NCBI GenBank assembly: GCA_020086605.1
Contig: JACBWW010000003.1
Coordinates: 1,203,101-1,267,100, forward strand
Direction of reading: 5' to 3'
Source of the DNA: Lanius collurio
Taxonomy: Eukaryota; Chordata; Aves; Passeriformes; Laniidae
DNA: 64,000 bases
Shown here in pieces: positions 1 through 11,400 of the stretch. Below the pieces are notes generated by a model. It saw nothing but the letters and a program-made list of their open reading frames with translations, did not search any database and had not been told where the DNA came from. Both the position numbers and the translations under genes were made by a program. How positions within the stretch are numbered: the first letter of the stretch is position 1; each line of letters begins with the position of its first letter.

Positions 1-50
1 GGAGCAGCAGCAGCAGCAGCCGCCGCCGAGCGCCGCGGCTCCGCTCCGCC

Positions 51-428
51 ATGGCGGCGGCGGCGGGGCGGGGAGGCGGCGGCGCCCGAGAGCGGCTCCG
101 CAGGGGAGCGGGGGAGGCGGCCGGAGGGATCCAGCCCCAGGGACGGGCGGTGCCGGAGGGACCGCGGGGGTGGGCGAAGGGACGGCGCGGGATGGTGTTG
201 GGGGGAAGAGGTGTCGGGGCGGCGTGTCCGCGGGGATGTGCGTGGGAGCGGCGTGCGCGGGAGCGGGATGCGCCGGGAGCGGGATGCGCCGGGAGCGGGA
301 TGCGCCGGGAGCGGGATGCGCCGGGAGCGCGATGCGCGGGTGGTCACAGGCACAGCTCTGGCAGCACCGAGCCCTCCCGCAGGGACGGCCGCCGAAGGGT
401 TGCGCAGTGGCCTTCCCTGGATCACTGA
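51..428 (+). CDS. Candidate first coding exon, Ala/Gly/Arg-rich (weak)
   Basis: An ATG sits in near-ideal Kozak context (CTCCGCCATGG) after a CAG/CCG-rich leader, and opens a frame starting MAAAAGRGGGG that is rich in Ala, Gly and Arg. This is typical of low-complexity N-termini encoded in CpG-island first exons. The frame runs to a stop at 428, but the real coding part is probably much shorter. I saw no good GTAAGT/GTGAGT donor in the first 400 bases; the only GT candidates are weak, for example near 148 and 169. From about 245 the frame crosses a 16-bp minisatellite and is not credible as protein. The start could also be untranslated GC-rich leader. Product unknown. Confidence 0.2.
   Translation: MAAAAGRGGGGARERLRRGAGEAAGGIQPQGRAVPEGPRGWAKGRRGMVLGGRGVGAACPRGCAWERRARERDAPGAGCAGSGMRRERDAPGARCAGGHRHSSGSTEPSRRDGRRRVAQWPSLDH
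265..328. repeat. 16-bp minisatellite, four perfect copies
   Basis: The unit GGGATGCGCCGGGAGC is repeated exactly four times (265-280, 281-296, 297-312, 313-328), with degenerate copies on both sides (about 245-264 and 329-340). The period is not a multiple of three, so all three plus frames read the same 16-residue peptide period and stay open. This explains the overlapping long frames here without invoking protein coding. GC-rich minisatellites are common in avian CpG islands and often vary in copy number. Confidence 0.95.
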
Positions 429-550
429 CTTCCCGCATCCCACATTCCGCCCCACTCAGCAGAAACCCCGCCGCGGGGACATTTCCCATCGCCCGGGGAC
501 AGCTGTCGAGGGGCAGTACCCAGCCTTCCCTGGCTGTCCCCGTGGCCTCG

Positions 551-3500
551 ATTCACTAAAGCCTCTTGGCATGTGCTTCAAGAGGACAAGTGTAAATCCT
601 GCTCAGTAATTGCCGGACAAACTTAGCTGTTTTCCTATTTTTTTTAATTTTTTTTATTATTATTGTTATTATTTTTAATGACTTCTCAGATGGGACTGGA
701 GACACAGCGCGGCTTAACATTCTTTTCAGGTAAAACCCCATGGTAGTGAGCGTTTGCTATCTGATTGCATGTTCTTGCTTTGTTTCTTATACAATGTAAC
801 TGCAGCAATACCAATATACCCCAAACCTGGCAGGACTGAAGGAAATCCCAGGTTGCCCTCAAAGTTGTCTTGGGCTCTTGTATTTGATGCTGGACTTGCA
901 GCTAGGCATTACGGACACAGCTGCATTCTTGCTGTGCCGTGGTATCCATGCATTGATGGAAAAACCATGGCCTTTCATCCCTTGTGTTTGTAAAAGCAGC
1001 TTTTTTTTCTTGGATTTGGATTGCTGTCTTCTGGTTACAACTATAATTCCGTTTTTATATTGTTATGCATGGTCACACTGCCTCCTCTGAGAGTCTGGAA
1101 TAAAATTCAGCAAAACATCAGGGGGGAGGGAGGAAGAAAGAAGACGACGCAGCGGTCAATAATCGTCTGAAAATTAAAATAACCCTCAATTAAAATATTT
1201 TCTTTTTTCAGTATTAATGACTGCACTGAGTTGCTTTTTGGTGGGGCACTGAGACTGCCCAAGACCTAGGCTGCATTAGGGATAAGTTCATTCCCTTGGG
1301 TTGAGCGGTTGCTTGTCATTCCAAAGTGTGCTCAGCTGCATCAAGTGGAGGATGTTAATTCACATCTCCATGGCTTAGTCTGGTGGAGTAGCATGCTATT
1401 TCTCACTGCAAATAGAGGAATAGCCATGCAGAGGAAAAAGATAAGTTGCAAAAATAATTCCAAGTGCATGTAAATTCAACATGTTCCACGTAGCGTATGG
1501 AAAAAGCTATAGGAAAGCAGCAGCAAGCTCAGCTGCAAAATACTGAGTCCCTTCTTCCTACCTCACTGAGCTTGGCAAACTTTAGCAGGCCAGTGGAAAA
1601 CAAGCAAACAAATGGCAACAGAAAAGCTCTTACAACTCAGGCTAACAAGGAAGTAAGGCTGGAGCTTATTCTTTCTGGCAATAATCAACTCTGATGAAGG
1701 CCCCCCGTCTCCCTTTTTGAAATAGCTAGCCGAGGGTTGTGGTGCCTGTGAAGAAGCATTTGCTCAGCAAGGGAGCAGCTGTCAGCTGCATGCTGGTTTT
1801 TCCTCCCTGGGAACAGGCTTTAGTACACTGTGATATGGGCAATGCTTCACAGTTACTGTAAACACATAGGATATTTGTCATGTATTGTTTGTGCTTACAT
1901 GACACCTATCATTTTAAATCTGGCAGCTGAGATAACTGTCTGTGATTACAGTGTAGCTGCACCAATTTTCTGAAGTGAAGATATGGCTAAGAGACTGACC
2001 TTTCTCCTAGAAAATCCTTAAAAATTAAAACTAAAACACTCCTGAAATTTTTGTTGCTTCGTAGAACCTCGTGTGCTTGCCTGAAGGTTGTCCCTATCAC
2101 AAAAATGGGTTGCTCATGGGAAGCAACTTCACATTGAGACAGGTGGAGCTCTAATGAATACCTTCCGTTTTCACCAGACAGAAAGGTCTACACTGCAACT
2201 AACAGCACTGCCAGCAGGACTGCAGGAAAGATGCTTATCTGATCAAGTAATTGAGTCAAAAAAAAGCATCAGCAGAAGGAGCCCAAACTGCAGTTGCATG
2301 AGCAGCCTTAACCCTCAAACACCTGAACTTCCTGAATGCTGAATTTCTCAGCTTGTTCGTGCTTGTAACGCCTTTCTTAGAGGCAACACAAACAAGCAGT
2401 ATGTGAACCACGGGCTGGAAGGCATTGCCATCCTCTGACAGCAGGAGTCCTCTTGCTTTTACTAAATTAGAGATGTGGGCGCTTCCACCACTTGTTGCAC
2501 CATTGCCTCCTGCCTCAGGGGAATCTAGCAGTCAAATTTGGATGATTAATTGCTCTAGCCCAGGCAATTCTGTGATGCTAGCACTCAGTCTGTGGGTGTC
2601 TTCCCAGGACTGGAGACCAGATTTATCCCCAGCTTATCCTTGAGGCCAACCGTGCCTTCTTTCTTGGCTGTTTTGTCATTCAAAGTACGCCTTTCCCCTG
2701 GAGGCTCATGCTTTTTGGGGCCTTTGGACTAGAAATTAAACTTTCAGGGATAAGTCATAGTTTATATCACAGACATTCAGAAAAACAATCTTGTTTCGTT
2801 CTCCTGATCATTTCCATCCAATCAACATGTACTGAAAAATTAGAATGTATCCATCAGTGCTGACTGAGAAAACAACTCCCGACACAGCAGTTTTCTCACA
2901 GTAATTCTGTAGCAACCCGAACCAGAGTTTGTAATTCATAGGCAGTTTTCTCAAACTCTTACAACAATCTTGTTCAATATGGGGAATCTATCTACTCTAC
3001 ATGTAATTTATCTTGGGCTTTCCTTTATTAAACAACAATAAGTTGAGAAATTGTTGAATCATATGTTTTCATTAGTAGTCATTTGTCCCATGCTCTGGTT
3101 AACCACCTGGAACTCTACAGAAACATGCTTATGGTGTTAGGTACTCAAAGACATGGGAAAATATATGCTAGGAACTTCTTGCAATCAGAGCCTTTTCACA
3201 GTGTACAAAACAGATTGATGATGGAAAATATGTCAAATGCCAATCGATGAAGTACATCTCCTATAAGTGAAAACTAAGTGGCTGCCTTAGAAAAACCAAA
3301 GCATTACAAAGGAAAAAGATGTGTACTATTTCTGAAAGAGGCTCACAAAAGGGATGGGTGAGCTTTTTGGACACATGGTATTGCTTCAGATCATCTGGAG
3401 AAAGGCAAGAAAATATAAGCTCTAAATATGCTATCATCCAAATAAAAACTGCATTAGATCATCTTTTGCTCAGCACTGGTGAATTTTTCATTTTCTGCTG

Positions 3501-4426
3501 CCACTGTGTTATGTATCTGGTCTCGCTTCAAGAGTGATCATGCCATTGCAGCCATTACTGCCCACAACAGCACTCCTTCTGTAAAAGTAATCTAATGTAG
3601 GGAAAAAACCCATTGTCTCTGAGATCTTTTCCACAAGCATAACATACAACAATCTAAAGACTAAGTCCAGCAGCTTTAGACACTAAATCAGCATGAGTTT
3701 TGCTTCAGTAAGCACTATGGACCCTTCCCAAGGTATATTATAACTGCAGCTTTTTTTGTTGTTTGTTTGGGTGTTTATGTGTATGTGTGTGTGTGTTGGT
3801 TTGCATCAAGTAGTTTACAACTTTTCTCCCAAAATTGCATTTTTTTACCTTCTGGCACTCTTTGCTACCTCAGCTGGAATACAGTTCTGGAAGGTTTATC
3901 TACCCTGAAAGCCAGATCTACCAGATGGTGGCACAATGTGCACCAGGAGGTTCTGGAGCAAAACATTTCACTTTTTTTTTTAAAGTCCTCATTACAAAGA
4001 GGTTATTTATAGTGTTATTCTAATAAGGAGCAAAAGCAGAGCAGCCTTTTATTAGAACTTGCAGCAAAGGGTATTATATTTAGGTCTCCCTGTGCATAAA
4101 TACCATTTACTGTGCAAAAATTGGCCTGTTGAGCAGAAAAATTCACCTTGTATTAGCAAAGAGCTCATTTAGGTAGGAATGTTTTAAAGAGTTTAAGTAG
4201 AATGGGCAGAATTCACTTAATTTCACATGTGACAATGTCATTTTATCCTCATTAGTTAAGAATTCAGAAATAAAGAAAGGAAAAAAAAGAGAGAGAGAAA
4301 ACCCTGTTCCCTCATGACACTTCATCTGAAGAGTTACAATAAAAGTCCTGTAAGTGTGCCTATTGAAAAATAACGTTTTAGAACAGATTTTCCCCAGTGC
4401 AAATACAGATATCTCTGAGTCAAAAT
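551..4426. other. Non-coding tract between the two CpG islands
   Basis: AT-rich sequence without a convincing exon. Reading frames are short (under about 85 codons) and lack paired splice signals. A TG-rich microsatellite lies at 3757-3805, and an isolated AATAAA occurs at 1099-1104 without a recognisable upstream coding exon. If the edge CpG island is a first exon, this would be first-intron sequence. Confidence 0.6.
3757..3805. repeat. TG-rich microsatellite
   Basis: GT/TG-rich run with interruptions: GTTTG repeats lead into an uninterrupted (TG)n core around 3783-3797. Simple-sequence repeat with no coding relevance. Confidence 0.8.
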
Positions 4427-4482
4427 AATAAGAATAAGAATAAGAATAAGAATAAGAATAAGAATAAGAATTAGTAGTAGTA
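4427..4482. repeat. AATAAG hexanucleotide microsatellite plus short TAG run
   Basis: Seven perfect tandem copies of AATAAG occupy 4427-4468, followed by three TAG copies with an extra TAA (4472-4482). On the minus strand the hexamer reads as alternating Ser-Tyr in one frame, which produces an apparent 159-codon reading frame (4143-4622) that I do not regard as a gene. Confidence 0.95.
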
Positions 4483-4979
4483 ATGATAGTGCTGCCGTTA
4501 TCTTCTAGGTGAATGTAAGTAGGTGAGAGAAAGCAGCAGAGGAGCTCCTTTTGGCTCACTCCTCTGCAGTGAAGGTGCTTTCTGTATGGCCTGACCAAGG
4601 CATCTTCAGCCTGGGGATCCAAGAGACGTAGGCCTTGGCCCCTCCTGGATAAAGGCTACTCGAAGGTGTGCTTTATTTCAAACGACCCAGCGAAAAATTC
4701 CAGGATTAGAGCAGTTTTCTCTTTCTCGCAGGTGAAGAGCAGCCCCCAGGCTGCAGGAGCATGCTCCAAGTCTGGCTGTGGGATGGAGCATCCCGGTCAC
4801 CCTCAGCTGCTCCTGGTGCTACTGGCCCCCTGCCCAAATACACCCAGCACTCTCTACACTGATTTTTGGGCTTGGGCTGCAGGACAGGTGTTTTCTTTCT
4901 CTCCCCCGCAAATGCAAATAACGCGTTGCACTACAGCAGCAAGCGCAGCTTTGGGGTGGTTTTGAGGAAAGGGGGAAGC

Positions 4980-5400
4980 AGGAGCAGACGAGAGAGAAGA
5001 AATCGAGAAGACAGAGGTGGGTGTCCCCAGGAGACAGCCGGTTTGCGCTGGGAGCGATGCGGCCGGGAGAGATGGTGCCAGGAGCTTCCCGGGCCGGGGC
5101 ATGTCCCCCGGAGCCGGCGGGGCCGGCGGAGCTCCGGGGCTGGCAGTGGCACCTGCCCGCCGCCGAGCGGCACCAAGGCACCGAAGGACGCCGAGGTCCC
5201 CGAAAAACACACACCCATCACGGCGGCAGGACGGGAAACGGGGCTTTTCCCTCTCTGCCGGCAGGAGGGGGATGGAGGGGGCGCTGCCCGGGGAGCCCCT
5301 TTAGAGCCGGTCCGGGGAGCTTGAGGCAGCCGTGGTCGTCCCTGCGTATCCCTGCCTTTTAGCATCCCTGGATGCGCGCAAACTGATCTATGAGAGCCAT
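4980..5400. promoter_or_regulatory. Second CpG-island-like patch
   Basis: CpG frequency and GC content rise sharply between about 4980 and 5400 (CCGGGCCGGGG, CCGGCGGGGCCGGCGG and similar), then return to background. The patch lies about 4.5 kb inside the edge island, so it may be an alternative promoter of the same transcription unit, a separate non-coding RNA promoter, or a CpG-rich regulatory element. A donor-like ACT|GTAAGT occurs just downstream (GT at 5462-5463), which would fit a rightward first exon ending at 5461. The several overlapping open frames here are expected from stop-poor GC-rich DNA and are not treated as genes. Confidence 0.55.
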
Positions 5401-8400
5401 CAGTCGTAAGTGATGTACTGAACAAGATGCACACGGAAATGACTGGAAAACTTGTGGGACTGTAAGTCAGATTTCTCAGTTCTTAAGCAATAGCAGGGAA
5501 AAGGCTTCTGGGGCGGTAAGGGTGTGTTACACATCGAGGAAGGGAAATTCTAGCTCAAATTCCAGCTTTTGTCTCAAGCTTCCCTCCATGCATGTCATTA
5601 TCTACAGGCACGGCCATAGATGGCAAAGCCAGTCCAATGCACAAGTGGCTTTGCTGGCTTTAAAAAAAATCTGTTCTTTTGTTCGCATTAAAACATGGGG
5701 AAATCAGTTGTACCAAAGGCTTTGGGTACCAAAGAAATCCATACTAACGGATAGAAGTTATACCTTTCAGCCTCACTGCAGGCTTTGGTAACATCCTCGA
5801 GGTGCATAGGAGTCTTTGAACCATAGATGCAGGGATAAAGCAAACATAGAACAACTTACTCTGATGTAGAAAAGATCCCATGCATCTGCTAGAGGTATAA
5901 CAACAAACAGCTTTGGATATATACTGTTATATAACTGGATGTATTGTTTTGAATTGCTTGTAAACTCTGTTAAAGAGACTTTTTTAATATTGTAATTTAT
6001 GTAAGTAGCTACTAATATTTAAATTAGCGAAGTCAGGTTCACTCCTCACACAATCAATGAAGTGAGAATGCATTGTGGTTTATTTATCTGGAGATTCTAG
6101 AATACAGGAATGTTAATGAAACAGGGTTATTGAGCAGAGCAAAACATTGTGCAAAAGACAAGATTTAGAAACACTTATACCATTTAGTGTGGGGATAAAA
6201 ACATTGTATTTGAGGGCTGTTTGAGGAGAAGTAGGGGATCTTTAGCCACTCTTACACCTCTTTTTTCTACTAACTGAAAAAATTGTAGCATTAGTAGATG
6301 GTCAGGATTTTCTAGTTTAGATCTCATGTGTCCCAAGCTGCAAAGAATATTGAACTTTTTTCCTTGTTTCTACCAAGCGGGTATGAAATATATCCTAAGG
6401 TTAATTCAGTGGTTTTCATGCAGATGTTTACAAGGATAAACTAATTAAAAATAAGTTTTAACTGGCTTATCTTCATTTGACAGTCAATATGTGCCTGGAG
6501 GAAAGGTTTCCAACAGCCCATGCTGTGCAATAGTCCCTTCCCTTAACACTTCAAATAGATGAGAGCATGTTATGAATTCTGAAGCCATTTCAGTATGTCA
6601 TTAAGCTGATGCTTTTGAGTTTTGTTCTGATGCTGTTGCTATGCCAATTTGAGACAGGAAAACAGTCTCTAAGCATTTACTGAAAACATTGCTCATCAGT
6701 TGGAAAAAAAGAAAATGGGGGGAAATCCAGACATCAATCTGGTACTTGAAGAGAAACACAAGCTCCCCTGTTCTGGCAGCCGGTTCTCCCACACGTACAC
6801 AGAGCCCTCTCCCTGCCATTGTGAAATATTCACATATGTCAGCCACCCAAAAATGTAGCAGTGGAGAGCAAAAGAGCAAGAGCATTAAACAGAGGCTTTC
6901 TTGCCACTCCTCACAGGCAGTCACAGTGTTGCTGAGTTGGCACCCAACAGCTTTTCCAAGCTCAGGTCACACTGCAACAACATTTTTCTCCATGAGAGTT
7001 GATGAGCACAAACCCTGAACACAGACATAGAAAGAACAGTTTAACAGTATTTACCGTGTGATAGGGATACTTTAAATCAGCCCTCTGAGTATTCTTCTGG
7101 ACATAACCATGAGCAATTTGTTTGTCCACTCCCTTAGGCTTTTGTGCCCTGGCCACATACTGAAGAAATACATTGCAGGTTGATAGAGTGTGCGACTGGC
7201 TGAGGAGGGGATGTGATTTAATTGTGCAGGCTCCAGGCAAAATGGTAACTGTCAGGCAGGACTGGATGCTGCTATGGTCCCAGCTCTGGGCACCTCTCAA
7301 GGATAGAGTTAATGGTGTGTGGCACTAGGGATTGCAAAACAGCACAGCTTTTTCCACCCATAGTAAACAATGCCTCTTGTGAAATGTCTCAGCATTTAGT
7401 TGGAGTATTTTTAGAAGCATTCACTTTTGCTAAAACAACACAAAGAAAAACCTCAGACTCATCAGAACTCTAATATATAGTGAAGTATTAATATTGATAG
7501 TATTTTCAAAATGGAAGTCAAGAACAAGATTTGGTTTTCTCATTTTCTTTAGGGAATCAGAGGTTCTTCTTTGATTCTACCATTTCCTCAAACTCATGGC
7601 ATCATACTGTCATCAACTATTCTTATTATATTCATATTTATTTTGTTTGCCATGTCCAAAGATTTTAACAGCATCAGAAAAGGGAGTTTGGATACTTTGC
7701 TTAGTTTCTATGCATGGGAAATTTTATTTTTCATTCTCTCTTTTAAGAAAGTTCTCAAAACACAAGAAACTCCTGCTTCTGACCAGTTCTTCTCTAAAGA
7801 TCAGTCCATGCTAAAGTTAAGGTTGCCGCAGTCACCCCAGCCCCTCCACCCCTCTCCCTGCCCTCGCATGATGACTCAACTTCTAATGACACAGTCACAC
7901 ATGGGTTTTTCCACAGCACCTGTCCCATTTGACAGCCTGTAATGAATGAAAGGGTTGAGCAATGTTTATTTTTATCTTCTCTTTTCTATTTGCGCTCTGC
8001 TTTGGGGACAACTGTCAAAAGCATAATTAACCACTTACTTTTAAAGACTTGCATTCATCCTTCCAGTTGCACCCCTGTGCTTATGAAATTGACCTTCAGA
8101 ACTGCAGCTAAGCAAAGTGTTAGTAGAATTTCCTAGTAGAAGACTATTTTACTTCACTTTTCTGATTATGTTAAAGAAGAGAACCAGTAGCATTTTGCGT
8201 TTCTCAGAAGGGAACATTTAATTTTCGGGGAGAAATGGAGCTCTTCCAGCTCTTCCACAGCACTGTAGTTTTAATAAAGGGAGTCATCCTGCCCCATTCC
8301 ACAAAGAAATGATGTTACAGGTATTGCATGTAAAACATTTAGCAAGACAGCTGGCCATGGGCCTGAGGGATTCTCACACGGACAATGCAGGCTGTGTCAA

Positions 8401-11400
8401 CAAGCACTAGCTTAACAAGCATGTGAGCAAAACTGTAAAAATAAACATTTCTTGCGTTTCCTTGTTTGAACAATTGATGCTCACATCACTTTCCCTTTCC
8501 TTCAGTGGTTGTCCTCTATCATCAGGAGTCTCATTTCCTTGTGCTGCTTTCCTTCTATCTGTTCCCGTATTGGGAGGGTTTGACAGGTACCTGACCCAAG
8601 AAGGGGTTGACAGAGGGCCCCAACAGATGTGGGGTGCTCTTTGTAAACTCTCATCACCTTCTCTTACCCCAAACTTTCCTCTTCAGTCCTGGCTGCTCTT
8701 CCCCTGGAAGTCCACCCACTTTTACTGTTAGACCTTCGCAGACAGAACTTTCTCTGTGTGTGCACAACCATGACAGGCAGCAGCACAGCTCTCTGCCGGC
8801 TCCAGCTCATCATATATGCTGCTCAGCCAGCAGAAATAGCAAAGCACATGCCTTTCCAGTATAAGAAACCTACAGAGAAACCTTTGCTAGGTATGATGCT
8901 TGCACAGACAAGAGCATGAGTATTTTGATCCATTCATCAAGAGCCTTCACTTCTCACCTACCAGGAGGAGCAGATAGGATGGCCGTTCAGGGAACCAAAC
9001 CTTTGGCTTTGTGTCCCATTATTTGTGGGAATAATGATTCCCATCTGCCTACATGAGTCCCTTTCTACAGATTAGTTCCTCAAACCTCCATGACCGGGCG
9101 GTAGAGGAGCGATTGGCCCCAGGGGACTGTATTATTCCTTATCTGTGACCAGAGTCATCGCTTCCATGGGCATCAGGGGGGAGCAAGCTGCATCGTTTCC
9201 TAACACACATAAGCACCTGCAGTCCTATTCGTGCAACTGTGAATCCTTCAGGGGAGCTGCTCACCTAACCTGACCTTGTTAGATGCCTGAATTGGGCTGC
9301 AGGTGAGTAAAAAGGAAAGTGTTTCTGGATGCAGCCATGTGCAGTGTCTCTAGCTGCACTGCACGCTGCTTTGCTTTCAGTGTACAGCAAAAGAAAGTAG
9401 AAAGTGAAGTTAAAACAACATTTACAGTAGTTAACAGTAGGAAAAAAGAGTGGGAGGCTTTATAGAAAACCTCTTCTCCAGATATAATTCACATTCACAT
9501 CTAAGCATGGTTTTTCAAGGACCTGCTCATCTTGCCTCTCTTTCCCCTCCCACAGATTTCTGCTCTGGAGGTGCCACAGGGGTAAAGCAGTCCTTAACTG
9601 AGAGCTCTATTCATCAGCTATCAGTGGTTGTTGTCATAGGAGGCCCACAGGTGAGATCAAGGCTTCAGTATTCCAGCTGATGGATCCATATAGATGTCAC
9701 ATATCCCTGCTGCAGGGCTGGACCTGAAATGAGGCAGGAGGTCACAGCAAGCTTTGAAATACCAGCCTCAGCTGCTACCTGAAGGTTCAAATAAGCCAGA
9801 GCAGTTCCCCAGAGAGTGACATTACCAAAATCTCTTGGTGAGTTGACTCCACAGGCTGGAAGAGTAATATTTCAAATAAGTGGACTGGCAGAGTTCAAAG
9901 GGATAATAAGCATTTAAATTCAAAATGAAAGGGATCTTCCTCTACAGAGCTTTAGGATGGAATGGAGCCAGGCAGATAAGCTATTTAAAAGCTCCTTTTA
10001 TCAAGGCTATTAACCTGGAGATTTTTGTCGTAATTAAAAATATCTTCCTATTCAATCACCTTAAAGAGAAAGTGATACAAAATGTAATTAATTTTTTCTA
10101 TTTGAATCTGTTACAAAAGAAAAGCAAAAACATTTTCCATTGCAGAGAACCACATTGCCATTAAAATTATCTTTGAGAGAAGATTCATTTAATCTATTCC
10201 ATTGCTCATGTTTTAGCTTAGAGTGAACTATTGCACTCATACTTCAACAATAAAGGTAGAAAGCCCACATTTTTAATTCCCAAGTGTTACGTTTTCTGAC
10301 CATAAGCAATAGTGACACAACTTAAAAGGAAAATTTTTCTTCTCACATATTTCCTGGTATCTCAAAAGATGCTGTAGAAAACAATGCCATGTCATGCAGA
10401 AAACACACTTTCTTTTGGTTTTTTGTTTGTTTGCTTGTGCATTTGGAAGTAAACCACATTAAAAGAAGGCTATCTACTTTGCAGAAAGTAAAGCAGACAG
10501 AACAGTACCATGCACTTGTATTTAGCAAAGCCTTTAAGTGAGCACCAGAATGGGAAGGTGACCCTTCAGGACCTACAGAGTGTTACCAATGCACCTCTCT
10601 CCTTTCCTAATTTAGGAGCTCTAAGTCCTGTCTGCTGTGGGACTTCCCTCTTCCCTCTAAGATAGCTGGTGACTATTTAGCTCACAGTGATGGAGAATAG
10701 AAGAAAAATTAATGGGACCAGAGAAACTTTCATAAAGCAGCCACAGCAGGGATGCTTCACACAGAAACATAACATCTGAATGGAAATAGGCAGTCCTTAG
10801 CAGGACAAGGGTTGCTGTTCACTTTGTTTTCAGGCAGATTTACAGACCTGAGTGGTTACAGAGGAAGAGCAGCATATGGGACATATATGAAACCTCACTG
10901 AACCTCCCACGCAGTGCTAAGCCAGCTAGATAAGAACCTAATCCTGGGCAAGGAAAATATCACCATCTGACAGAGCTTTGCCAGTGTGAAGCAGCATTTT
11001 TCACAAGCTGAGAAGCTGTTCAGTGGTACAGCTGTGGTGAGTCTGAGGTTGTATCCTGTTGATCTCACTGGACCTGAAGGTGTTTCAGGGTCCTTTGCTT
11101 GTCAAGCTTCTATTGCTTTGTACTCCTCAGATTTTTAGCTAATGCCTTTGCTGTGAATCCTTCTTCTTTTTAAGCTGATACTGACTAAACTGGAAGATCC
11201 AGAAGGAGCATATATCACAATATATCATGTACATCAGCTCAGTGCTGCATCTGGTTGATAGCACAGCTGCGTGCTAACTCAGTTACATTGCTTTGTCCCT
11301 GCAACTTGGCTTGCCCACTTCTGCAAAAAGCCTTTTGCTGGACTGCAGAAAATCTGAAAATAAATTTGAAAATGCCCCATGTTCTTCATGGTATCTTGAG

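Larger units (their letters stand above)
1..550. promoter_or_regulatory. CpG island at left edge, probable promoter/first-exon region
   Basis: The first 350 bases are extremely GC- and CpG-rich (CGG, GCC and GCG runs), and CpG stays above the window background until about 550, after which the sequence drops abruptly to AT-rich DNA with T runs at 640-680. CpG islands of this kind mark promoters and first exons of vertebrate genes. The island begins at or before base 1, so the transcription start may lie outside. A strong-context ATG at 51 suggests rightward transcription, but a leftward or bidirectional promoter cannot be excluded. No TATA box was seen. Confidence 0.75.

Noticed and set aside
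4143..4622. 159-codon minus frame with Ser-Tyr repeats.
   Set aside because: The centre is the AATAAG microsatellite; the rest lacks any gene signal.
4819..5434. Several overlapping frames of 95-167 codons on both strands.
   Set aside because: Expected from stop-poor CpG-island sequence; all are rich in Gly/Pro/Arg/Ala and mutually incompatible.
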